Shown one piece after another: positions 36,201 to 45,246 of a DNA stretch of 64,000 bases. The stretch spans positions 19,624,001 to 19,688,000 of the forward strand of contig NW_023503493.1 of NCBI RefSeq assembly GCF_014529535.1, given 5' to 3'. Numbering within the stretch: position 1 is the first letter of the stretch; each line of letters opens with the position of its first letter. The stretch comes from Bradysia coprophila. Lineage: Eukaryota > Arthropoda > Insecta > Diptera > Sciaridae. The notes under the pieces were generated by a model. The model searched no databases. It had not been told where the DNA came from and saw only the letters and a program-made list of their open reading frames with translations. The translations under genes and the position numbers were made by a program.

Positions 36201-37704
36201 ATAACTCGGGATAAAAATGAAAAGTCTCGTTTTAGTGTGTTTATTGACCTCGGCTTCGCTTCGACTCAACAAAATTCAAACGAAAACTCTAATTTTCATC
36301 TTTTTATCCCTAGTTATGTAAAATACTATTAACCAACGCCGCTAATTCATCCATATGCTTAGATAACCGGTGAAAAATGTAACTGCGGTAATAACACCGA
36401 AAGTGATGCTACATGTTCGGCAACATCCAGCAAGAATTCAGCTCAACAGTGCTGGATGGTGCAATGTTCTAAATGTCGGGATTCATATGCTGGTAATCCG
36501 ATAGATGGACATCAATGCTACAAACAAATAACAGTCGAGTCCAAGATGTGTTTCGATGCAAAAACAATTGACGAGTGCAAAAAGCCTCAGCCACTTCGGC
36601 CCGGTCAAACGGTGTTCTTTGTCATTCAGCCTCGCTTCATGAACGTAGATATTCGGATTATAATTGATGTCACCCAAGGCGAATTGGATTTGTTTATGAG
36701 TCCGCAAGACGATTCGTTTGTCGTATTGCCGAATCAGACTACTGGGGACCAGGACATTTACTTGGACAGCCGGTACATTTGGTTCCCGGAAAATCAGGCT
36801 GAATTGATTGAATCGATCGGAACTAGTCCATCACGCTTCGAATATGACAACAGTACCAGCGATGAATTAAGAGAAGATAGTGGACCGTTCCGGCCGCACA
36901 TTCTCGATTGTCATCCTTTGATAATGCAAGGATTCTCCGTCAAAGATAAACATGCAAAAGATCTGAGCACCTATGTTACGCTGAACAACTGCAACACCTT
37001 GCTTCGGGTCTATAGTCTCCAAAATCGTCTCGTTTTAACGGTGAGTGCGATTCGTCATAATAGAGGCGAAAATGGAGTAATTAATGTTGGTTTCCACCTT
37101 ACAGGTTCCTCAGACAGCCCACAATTTAAGTGCAACAAGATTCTTTATAGCTTTAAGGGCACGCAGCGGAGTAGCCAGTTATGGCTTAGTATTTTTCCGT
37201 CAAGATCAACTGCACATCGATTTGTTTGTCTTTTTCTCCGTTTTCTTTTCCTGCTTCTTCCTATTCCTAGCAGTATGTGTCGTCGCATGGAAAACGAAAC
37301 AGGCTGCCGACATCCGTCGGGCACGACGCCGGCACGTTGTGGAAATGTTACATATGGCCAAGCGTCCGTTCGCGTCGATAACTATTTTACTGGGTCCCGG
37401 ATCTAATTCACCAGCACAAATGCGAAGACGCGGCCGTTCGAAACCGACCTTGCCAGAAGTTCGTCCGATCGCTGTTGAAACGACAGCTGATGGTGCTGCC
37501 GCAGTTGGAACTGTTTTTGTTCGACTTCCCGGTACATCAAAATCACCAGTGTCATTAGCTCTTGGCTCATCGTTGACGGTAATGTCACGACAGGTGCCAA
37601 GTAGTTCTCGTATATTTTTAAGACGACGCGGTTCGAATCATCAGCCTACACCACAAGTACCTCCGTCACAATTGCAGCAACAACATGCCATGCCAATGAA
37701 TTAA
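24251..37704 (+). CDS. Megf8: Multiple EGF-like domains protein 8 (Megf8)
   Basis: Ten exons: 24251-24439, 27123-27314, 27377-27610, 27673-27810, 27882-28480, 28546-32648, 32718-34290, 34347-34602, 36363-37040 and 37105-37704; 2,853 residues. Signal peptide (1-27), CUB 1 (about 38-150), EGF pair (152-205), kelch set 1 (about 215-640), a run of Cys-rich PSI repeats (CGWC/CxWC motifs, from about 650), calcium-binding-type EGF DVDECGLKLHDC, laminin-type EGFs, CUB 2 (about 1350-1485), EGFs, kelch set 2 (about 1570-1880), more PSI, EGF and laminin EGF, one membrane helix (about 2692-2716; FVFFSVFFSCFFLFLAVCVV) and a basic, Ser-rich cytoplasmic tail. This is the exact MEGF8 order. In vertebrates MEGF8 acts with MGRN1/RNF41-type ligases to damp Smoothened and in left-right patterning; in flies it is needed at synapses. 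Introns 1 (2.7 kb) and 8 (1.76 kb) carry transposons. Confidence 0.96.
25245..25392. mobile_element. hAT-like hairpin MITE
   Basis: CAGTGCCTATATTCGCGAAA at the left is mirrored by TTTGCGAATATAGGCACTG at the right. Inside, the arms repeat TTTTCTCAAATTTTC. The flanks are ATACATGG (25237-25244) and ATACATAA (25393-25400), a partly decayed 8-bp duplication. Only 148 bp, no coding. Confidence 0.75.
25868..26795. mobile_element. Foldback element, about 930 bp
   Basis: AGGGATTCTTTTGAAAAACA at the left mirrors TGTTTTTCAAAAGAATCCCT at the right. The arms stay complementary for about 430 bp to a centre near 26330. Each arm holds two related modules containing ACACGAGCCGTACA followed by a GGT(G/C)GTGT and ATCATTTAAAAGGTAAT-like segment, so the element has four modules in mirror order. 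Both arms keep open frames (26029-26223 plus; 26678-26361 minus) encoding similar repeats around LHEPY and VIxKVI. These are probably by-products of the repeat. Confidence 0.85.
34769..34842 (-). repeat. tRNA-like unit 1 (copy A)
   Basis: On the minus strand it has A box TGGTCAAATGG (fits TRGYNNARNGG) and B box GTTCGAATC (fits GWTCRANNC). A run of seven T follows at 34763-34757. The cloverleaf is degenerate (anticodon stem does not pair), so it is not a working tRNA gene. The same unit is at 40582-40655. Confidence 0.7.
35259..35330 (-). repeat. tRNA-like unit 2 (copy A)
   Basis: Minus strand: A-box-like TGGCCGAATTGG, a degenerate B box GTTCTCTTC, and a run of about 14 T directly downstream (35252-35239). 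It is clearly related to unit 3. The same unit is at 41072-41143. Confidence 0.6.
35728..35801 (-). repeat. tRNA-like unit 3 (copy A)
   Basis: Minus strand: A-box-like TGGCCGAATCGG, B box GTTCTATTC (one mismatch to consensus) and a run of ten T downstream at about 35713-35704. The same unit is at 41541-41614. Confidence 0.6.
35965..36096. repeat. Hairpin abutting the tRNA-like element, copy A
   Basis: TATTGGTAGGCGAGA and ATTCTCGAAT at the left are mirrored by ATTCTCGAAT and TCTCGCCTACCAATA at the right. An inner ATGTACATATTGTATA stem and a GC-rich apex GCGTTCGCTACGC lie between. It lies 6 bp from the preceding TIR element, and the same juxtaposition is kept at 41778-41909. Confidence 0.8.
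36108..36345. repeat. Dispersed hairpin repeat, family R1 copy 2
   Basis: Begins where the composite ends. TTTTACATGCTACATGCGTCG is followed by TTACATAACTCGGGATAAAA, apex CCTCGGCTTCGCTTCG (about 36248), then TTTTTATCCCTAGTTATGTAA. It ends by AATACTATTAACCAACGCC, just 17 bases before Megf8 exon 9. Confidence 0.7.
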
Positions 37705-38304
37705 TTTCGTTACTTTTATCCACAGCTACTCTTAGGTGGTTTTTATGTTAAAACTAGGTAATTGAATGCCCTCTAAACGTTGTTCATAAATCGTTATTTT
37801 GCATCCATCCCATTGGCGAGGTTACATTGCAATCTCATTTTGTTTATTAATTTTGTTTATGTTTTTTTTTTACTTAGTTTTAAAGTCTTAGTCCCTTTAG
37901 TTTGTAATTATACTTTTCCGACAAAGAAAAGTGATGCGCAAAAACCGTTCAACACTAGATTTACCCGTCGCACTTTGATATTATGGAATTTAAGATCGTT
38001 GTTACGTAGTGGTAAATATTTATTTTAAGAGCAGAGTAATGAAAAATATCAAATTTATGGAGTGTTCTAGGAATTGTTTAATTAGCCTAAATGTAGACGG
38101 TACATGGAATTGTTAATTTTGTCAAATGGAAACTTTGTTTATTGTTTCTTTTTTCTCTATAATTTGGTTTCGTTGGCATTGTCGTATAGTTAATGTAAGA
38201 CGAAACTTTTGCCTACAATTTTTTTTTATTACAATGGACAAAATATTAAACTAAAGATTCGTTTGGTTGTGACATAAAATATGGAAACTAGTTCGACAAA
38301 TAAA
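37705..38304 (+). other. 3' UTR of Megf8 (inferred)
   Basis: AT-rich sequence after the stop codon, with T-tracts. AATAAA at 38299-38304 is a good poly(A) signal. No other gene is visible. Confidence 0.5.
38299..38304 (+). terminator. Poly(A) signal for Megf8
   Basis: AATAAA about 595 bases after the stop. Confidence 0.45.
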
Positions 38305-38494
38305 ACTACATTTTCTGTTGGAACATTTGACCGGAAATACTTCAGAAATCCAATTACTTCATCTATCAATCACCCACTTTTCGAAGATTTGACGACACAC
38401 ACATGCTGTTTTAATGTTGTCCTTTAGACTCTGAATTCACTTCCTAATGACAAGTTTATCATTACAGCGAGTTCACATGAATTTAATAGTTATT

Positions 38495-38655
38495 TAAATG
38501 CTGCATGCGTCGAAAACCGTACTTTTCATGTTTCAAGCATTACTTTTGACGCCTTCATACCTCGGGATAAAAATGAAAAGTCGCGTTTTCGTGTGTTTAT
38601 TGACCTCGGCTACGCCTCGGACTTTTGACTTTTATCCCTTGTTATGTAAAATTAC
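38495..38655. repeat. Dispersed hairpin repeat, family R1 copy 3
   Basis: GCTGCATGCGTCGAAAACCG, CGGGATAAAAATGAAAAGTC, apex CCTCGGCTACGCCTCGG (38604-38620), then GACTTTTATCCCTTGTTATG. It aligns with the copy in Megf8 intron 8. Confidence 0.7.
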
Positions 38656-38714
38656 TTTTTTTTTGAATGGCACATCAAGCGACTAGGCTGTTTCGTTAAA
38701 GGATTGAGAGGGAT

Positions 38715-38972
38715 AAGAGGCATGGATGCTTAGCTAAAGTTATAGCCTGCATTTTGGTGTTTTGAATAATTTACGACCGCAATAACGACCACGAACGAAT
38801 GTGTGGGCTTTCAATAAAAAGAAATTGTTGCAGTTGGAGCATCTCTGAGAAAAGTCAGTAGGTTACTGAACTGATCAGTTTTCTGAGAGATGGTCAAACT
38901 CCCACAACCAAATCTATTTTTTATTGAAAACTAAAACATTCGTGGTTTCAGACACGCATCCATGTCTCTTAA
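38715..38972. repeat. Degenerate foldback, about 260 bp
   Basis: AAGAGGCATGGATGC at the left against GCATCCATGTCTCTT at the right. Inner pairs such as CGAATGTnnGGGCTTTCAATAAAAA against TTTTTATTGAAAAC...ACATTCG and CATCTCTGAGAAAA against TTTTCTGAGAGATG surround a centre near 38860. No coding. Confidence 0.65.
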
Positions 38973-40424
38973 ACAACAGATGATTTATGTAAGAGGGATA
39001 CTTTTAATGGACTGTGGGTTACAGTTTTGAGGGTGTATAATTATAGCGTGTAGTTCTACTGATGGAATTCATTCAATTTAAATTCCTTATTTGTGCTGAT
39101 TTAAGGCAACCGTTTTGGAACGATCATCTGAATCATAAGTGATGTTTGTTCTACAACAACCAGGAGGGACCCTCTATTTAAATTTGCGAATGTCACTATT
39201 TGTGTGTGGGATTCATAAAATACAATGAGATTCACTGATGACCACAAATTTGTTCAGCATGGCAAAGTGCAATAAAAAAAATTAAACTTTATTTGGGACC
39301 AATGCTTCAATTGGCGGCTTGATAAATCGTTTAAGCAGTTTTCATCCAATTTTCTGTCGTCAAATCGTAAATTTTTGAAAATTCTTACTTTTGTCATTTC
39401 TGTGATCATTTTTCAACAAAGAAATATATCGAGCTTATTATACAACAATTTAAAACGCTGCCTAAGAAATACAGATGACAATTCTAGTGATCGCGTAACA
39501 TTGTTTTCAATAAAGTGAAATGGTTTCCATATGTAAATTAGACATTGAATCAATAAGATCTTCATTTCATAAATTTATTTAGCACAATTTTTATTACCTG
39601 GAACATAAATTTAAAAAAAAATTAAAAGAAAAAAATTTATTGAGCAAGAATATCATGACTATTATGTGTAAATAATCAAAGACAAAGAAAAGAAAACTTC
39701 AAAATAACTAAATGTATAGATAAGAAATCAAAGTTTATATAAATTTAGTAAATAATAATAACAATGATGAAACCAACAAGGGTATAGATACAATTGTAAA
39801 TAATATTTTTTTTTTGTACAAAAAAAGAAGAAATTAATCAAAAGTGAAATTTAGAAGTAACAAAACTTGCTGCGCAAACCTGTAACATATTTATATACTT
39901 GGAATCTCTATACTAATCCATCAGTAATATTGCATGTTATTTTGAATGGATGTGTTTTTACATAAAAAAAAGACTCAGACTGAATTACGGAACTATAGAA
40001 TTTCAAATGAAGACGAATTACTACTAGAGCAGATTCCCTATTGCTCATAGCAAAATTAAATTTAATTTTGATGTTTGTGAACCATCGATGTTAATGTTCT
40101 TTATATGGATGGTGTGTTCGTCTAAGAAAATTTATGATTTCTTTTCTATTGTAATTGGACGTTTATTGTACAGTATTAACCGAGAACATTTTATTTTATT
40201 GAAAAAAATGTATATAAATGTAGGTATATCAATATAATTTGTTTGTAGTTTGAAATTTTATGACAGAAGAAAATGGAAAAATAAATATTACGAAAGAAAA
40301 TAATTTTTGTGCAGGGGGAAAACTCGTCCGATGGCGCCTAAAAAATGCTGATCTGGGCGCTAAAGTAACAATTTTTACTATGCTGGTACATGTAATAAGG
40401 CTATTACATGTATAGGCAATAGCT

Positions 40425-41771
40425 TTTATCTTCCATGTGTGACTATTTCATACATTACTCGTTTCTGTATATAAACTCTAAGACATACGTTAATTCTGGT
40501 TTTCTAGGGATATAATTCTATTATTACTCTTCTAGGGTAAATTTTATTTCCGTTTTTTTTATTTTGAAGAAAAAAACCAGTGACCCGACGGAGATTCGAA
40601 CACGGAACCTCCGACTTATGAACAAACTACGCTAACCATTTGACCACAGAGTCTTCGGGTATATCAGATATACATACCCTCATGATTGTCTTATGCCGCA
40701 TTGTACGACTCAATTTATAAAGTATATAAGCAACATGTACTGCAAAATGTGTCGCGTGTATGTGTGAATGCCATGTTGGAATTCGTTTAGAGCGAAAAAT
40801 AATCAAATTTTGATGAAACGGATACTCTTCATTCAAAAATTTCTTCTTTTTTTGTTTTATCTCAAGATTTCTGTAAATTATTTAGTGTTCCGATTGAACT
40901 TATCTGCCGAGAATGCCATCGCAAATGTGGTGTAAAAATGTGTAAAAAAGCGTAGGGTCTCAGTGCTCAGCAGAAATTCGTACGAATGAAAATCAACTTA
41001 CGATAAAGAGATGAGCATAGTTTATTTGCAATTTATTTTAATAAAATGAATAAAAAAAAAAAAAATATTTGGTGCGGGAAGAGAACTCACGACCTCAGGC
41101 ATAAAAAGTTCACGCTCTAGCCAATTCGGCCACTGAGATTGATGATTCCACTTAGTTTTGTTGTCATGAAACCCCACATGTATGTAGAACATAAAAGCAA
41201 TGAACATAGATGCTCGCATAGATGTGTTAGTAAGTCTGTCGCAGGTAGTCCGATCAATTTAAAAAGTGCACGACAAAATGTCGCGTGTGTATGTTTAGAA
41301 CGAAAAATAATCAAATTTTGACTAAACGGATTCTCGTTATTCAAAATTACGTTGTTTAGTGTTTTATATCAGGATTTCTGTAACGTTATTAGTTTTTCAA
41401 TTGTACAAATATCTGCCGAGAAATGTGTCATTGCAAATCAATATGACAAAAAGGCTAAGGTCTCGGTTTACAGCAGATATTCATTCGATTGAAAATCTAC
41501 CTACGATAGAAGATTGAAAAAAAAAACAAACAAAAATGTTCGTTGTGAGAATAGAACTCACGATCATGTGCATAAAATTGACGCGCTCTAGCCGATTCGG
41601 CCACCGAGACTTACGATTACGTCTCGATGTTGCCATGATTTTGCTTGATTGTCACACATGATGCTTGTGTACTAGATACACCAAATATTTCAGTAGTGTT
41701 TGTGTTTGTATGGCTTCGAGTTTATATACAGAAACGCTGAATGTATGAAATAGTCACACATGGAAGATAAA
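40425..41771. mobile_element. TIR element with three tRNA-like Pol III units, copy B
   Basis: Matches copy A (34612-35958) base for base over every line I compared, at a constant offset of +5,813 with no indel, in the same orientation. Internal tRNA-like units lie at 40582-40655, 41072-41143 and 41541-41614 on the minus strand. Together with the hairpin at 41778-41909 and a short tail, identity runs 40425-41920. The flanks differ from copy A. Confidence 0.85.
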
Positions 41772-41777
41772 GCATTG

Positions 41778-41909
41778 TATTGGTAGGCGAGAAAAATTCT
41801 CGAATCACTTCTTATGTACATATTGTATACACACGCGTTCGCTACGCTCACTTGTTATATACAATATGTACATACGAAGTAATTCTCGAATTTGTCTCGC
41901 CTACCAATA
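41778..41909. repeat. Hairpin abutting the tRNA-like element, copy B
   Basis: Same as 35965-36096. Outside it, GCATAGTAAAA (41929-41939) mirrors TTTTACTATGC (40374-40384), so copy B appears to sit inside an older inverted-repeat element. Confidence 0.75.
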
Positions 41910-41951
41910 AAGTACTATTACATCACTCGCATAGTAAAACGTTATACTACA

Positions 41952-42060
41952 CACGGGAAATAAAGTGATATCTCGTATCATGATGAATAAAAGTACCTCG
42001 GGCTACCGCCCTCGGATACGTTTTCTCATCTGGATACGAGATATCACTTTACTTCCCTTG
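41952..42060. repeat. Hairpin MITE
   Basis: CGGGAAATAAAGTGATATCT then CGTATC at the left is mirrored by GATACGAGATATCACTTTAC at the right. The apex is CCTCGGGCTACCGCCCTCGG (41997-42016). Confidence 0.75.
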
Positions 42061-42480
42061 CATAGTAATGTACTATTGTTGTTTTTAATGAAGTCTTTCG
42101 ACTTTTACAAGGAAAGAATTCAACGAAATCAATTTAAACAAATCGTAGAAGTCAGTGTGGACTTTTTCTAGTATTCGACCTTCTGAGTGTGACCAAAAAT
42201 TCGTTCTACAATATTTCAATGAATTTTTTTGTCGAAGGCATTTGTTTTTAATCTATGTTTCTATTACAGAAATTGTGTCTGAAATTCTGTAGTTTTTAAT
42301 CCAGACGTCCTAAAGATTTGTTTTTTTTTTTTGGATTTAGATGGATAAATACCCATAGGTTTTCGAACTCATATCTTATGCCCTTTTGTCTGCCTAGAAC
42401 GACAATCTCGATCTCGATGTAATCCCTCTAGGACAAAATTGTTTATCTCGATATATCTGTTCTCAGCAGATAAAATAGCG

Positions 42481-42593
42481 TATGCACCTTTGTCCTAAAT
42501 GTTTATTTTGACGATTTGGACTATGTACCACGCCTTTGGCTCGGCACATAACTTCCAAATCGTCAAAATGAACATTTCAGACAGAGGGGCATA
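42481..42593. repeat. Hairpin MITE
   Basis: TATGCACCTTTGTCCTAAAT and TTGACGATTTGG at the left are mirrored by CCAAATCGTCAA and ATTTCAGACAGAGGGGCATA. The apex is CACGCCTTTGGCTCGGCA (42529-42546). Confidence 0.75.
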
Positions 42594-42806
42594 ATATTTA
42601 TTCATTTGTTTCATGTGCCCGGTGTCATTAACCTTATTTTCACCACTCAGAATGCCTTGACAAAATTGATGTTTGTCTGGTGACAATCCTGTGTAGAAAT
42701 AGAAATTTTGTGCACCGGGCAACTCATATTTTGCCATGATTTTTTGTTATAAAATGTCGGGTTTCCCCGAACGATATAGTGTGCGGGAAAAAGAGTACAT
42801 TTCGTA

Positions 42807-43991
42807 CCTACACAGATAAAAATATGGACCTAGATCTAAATCTTTTTGGGATTAACAGTACGCGACCGAATCGTTTTTAGAATTTAAATTTAATCCCCTC
42901 AGGGATTACTTGAACTTATCCCCAAATAATTAATCCCTAGAGGAATTAAATTTTAATCTTTGAGGCCCTAACGTTTGGCGCTTGTTTACTATGCGTTGAA
43001 ACGAAAATCTCATTTTAATCTGATCAAAATGTTGTTTGTAGTGCAATAAAAAAAAATTCTAACCCTTCCTACTTTCACTTCAGAAAAAAAAAACGATTTT
43101 TACGGATATTGTGATATTATAGTTTTTATCTAAACGTCTGATATGAGAAGAAGCTTTTTTGTGAAACTGGAATGAGAAATGTTTTTATTAAACAGAAATT
43201 ATTTTTTTTTATTTACCTGACGAGATTTGAACCCGGGACCTCCTGCACTGCAGTCTACGATCTTACCACTGCTGCAATTTGTTCTTAATCCCAACGTGGC
43301 TTATTGTGAACCGTTGTTTCAAAGAAACTAAGTCCTCGTGGGATTAAATTGGGATTTAAATGCAAATTACCAGATGGCAAGATCGTCACTTTAAACCTTG
43401 ATATTTTTTCATGATTTTCATTTTTATATTCTTCTGTAGTTTCCTCACCATTCTTTATAAGTATTCAACCATTTAAATTCAAAAATGTCTGTTTTCCCAT
43501 AGTAATGTGAAATAGTTCGCTGCTAAAATTGGCCTTACTGCCATTTTCAATCTAGAATTTCTCTATACTATCTTTAACCATATCCATATCATATTAACTG
43601 GTAGTATATTTACAAACCGACTTAAAATTTCCATTCTGAGCCTGGTATTGTACGGCAGAATAAACCATCGGTTGAAACATTTTAACACCAAATAAATGTC
43701 CGTTTCAATTAATTTTTCTCACATAACCATATCTTGTTCGTATATCGTGTTCGAACTAAATTAACACAAAAGTGTGATTTCAAGACGATTAAATTATAGA
43801 CGGAAAATTCTAAGCAGCAGTATCATCGTTCAATCCTCAATATTATTGTTTAGTCCTACTTTTAATCCCTGAAAGAATTACATTTTTTCAATTTCTGGCG
43901 AAGATTAAAAATCTAATCCCGGAAGAATTACTTTTTGAAAGTAAACCCCTCGGACCTAAAAATTGTAATCCCATATTTTTATCTGTGTAGG
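42807..43991. mobile_element. TIR element with an internal tRNA-like B box
   Basis: Perfect 21-bp inverted ends starting CCTACACAGATAAAAATATG (42807) and ending ATCTGTGTAGG (43991). The interior repeats TTAATCCC/GGGATTA phrases near both ends. A tRNA-like unit lies on the minus strand at 43218-43277. It encodes no protein. A target duplication is not clear; comparison with the other arm of the host hairpin suggests that at most 2-3 bases were duplicated. Confidence 0.7.
43218..43277 (-). repeat. tRNA-like unit in the 42807-43991 element
   Basis: Minus strand: GCAGTGGTAAGATCGTAGAC (partial A box), then CCCGGGTTCAAATCTCG with a consensus B box GTTCAAATC. No T-run follows; the downstream tract is A-rich. 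Acceptor and anticodon stems do not pair properly, so it is a tRNA-derived segment, not a tRNA gene. Confidence 0.65.
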
Positions 43992-45246
43992 ACTAATAGT
44001 CTTTTTTAGCGTGTGAGAAGTTTCCAGACAGAGCCGAAGGCGAGGTCTGGAATCGAATACGCTAAAAAAGACTTTTAGTCCGTGGTACGAATAGTATTTT
44101 TCATATTGCACGGAGAAAAAGTGAGACAAAGTCGCACTTTTCGGGTCCTAGGTATGAAAAATCGTTTCTTTACGATTTATCGTGTGAGAACAGTTTTGAA
44201 TGAATTTTTCCATGACTATTCGATTGAACAAATTTAATATGATGAATGTGAAGTTCGATTTTTTTCAATTAAATTGATGTGTTTTGTCTATTTTAGTTGT
44301 CCGGTGGACAAAACGTTGTGCGTACCTCGACAAGAAGTGGATTTTTTCAGCCTACGTCCTTATTTTCAAGGAAAACTTGGGACTTGTGCTGAAATAATCG
44401 TCATTTCCTGTCTTGAAAATACTATACTTATCGCACCACGCAGTGGTTCACGCACACATAAAAACCTTGCGTTCACTTCGGGGACAACTCTAGCGATTCG
44501 CAGAATTTTGTTGGAATTTCCTTCTTTCGCCCATCGGTAAACAAACAACTATTTTGAGTGTCATTTGGTAACATATTTGATAAACCTTTCTGACGATGTT
44601 CATTACACCAGTCTCTGGTAATACTCTTAATCTTATCTTGATTTAAAATAAAAATAACAAATTCTTCGTCTGATACCACCAATATGCATTAAGAGTTTAG
44701 AGTCCTGTATTTAATACAAATTAGATTTGGCAGCTGTCGAGGATGATCACTTTTGCTTGAAGTGCGTTGGAGAAACTAAACTTTCCAACTGATGAGCTTA
44801 CCTCTAGCAAGGGTTACTTTTAACTCAATTGATCATTGATGAGTGATTACGGATTCAATGTTTTGCATTCTTTTCTTAAATACTGATCATTTCACTATTT
44901 TTTTTGAGCAAATCATTCTTAAGACTAAGACTAAGTAGTGGGTAGTTGACTATTAGTTTGACGAACTTCGAACACTAGAATGAGCTAGCAACTAGTTATC
45001 GGTCAATCGTTTTAGTTAGTAATTCAATTCTAATAGTGCTCTTCGAACTCGTAATTTTTAGGTAAATAATCTAATGGGACATGAATTGGAATGACAAGAG
45101 AGAAAAATGAAGTCGAGTGTGGAACATATGGAACAACCCGATGAACGAGATCTGATATTGTATTCGATGAGGTATGACAGTATGATTGAAGATCAAAGAT
45201 CAAACGTACAATTTAATTCTCAATTTCTGCAAAATTCTGTATATTT

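Larger units (their letters stand above)
34603..36362 (+). other. Intron 8 of Megf8, filled by repeats
   Basis: Donor at CCG|GTAACT, acceptor at GCTTAG|ATAACC. Almost the entire 1,760 nt is the composite repeat (34612-36107) followed by the R1 copy (36108-36345). Confidence 0.85.
38305..40424. other. Gene-free AT-rich region downstream of Megf8
   Basis: Holds the R1 copy at 38495-38655 and the foldback at 38715-38972. From 39000 to 40400 I see only AT-rich sequence with no coherent reading frame. Just before 40425, TACATGTAATA and TATTACATGTA form a small palindrome. Confidence 0.5.
42770..44115. repeat. Hairpin MITE split by a second element
   Basis: Outer arms: GTGCGGGAAAAAGAGTACAT and TTCGTACC at the left, GGTACGAATAGTATTTTTCA and TATTGCAC at the right. 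Inner stem: GACTAATAGTCTTTTTTAGC against GCTAAAAAAGACTTTTAGTC. Apex: GAGCCGAAGGCGAGG within a CCAGAC/GTCTGG stem (about 44025-44050). The left arm is interrupted by the 42807-43991 element. Confidence 0.65.
41921..45246. other. Repeat-dense intergenic region
   Basis: Contains hairpins at 41952-42060 and 42481-42593, and the nested pair at 42770-44115. The 88-codon frame at 44274-44540 has no domain. From 44560 to 45240 I see nothing I can assign. Confidence 0.5.

Noticed and set aside
44274-44540. 88-codon gene in the repeat-rich region
   Set aside because: No recognisable domain; a comparable frame exists on the opposite strand; no splice partner.
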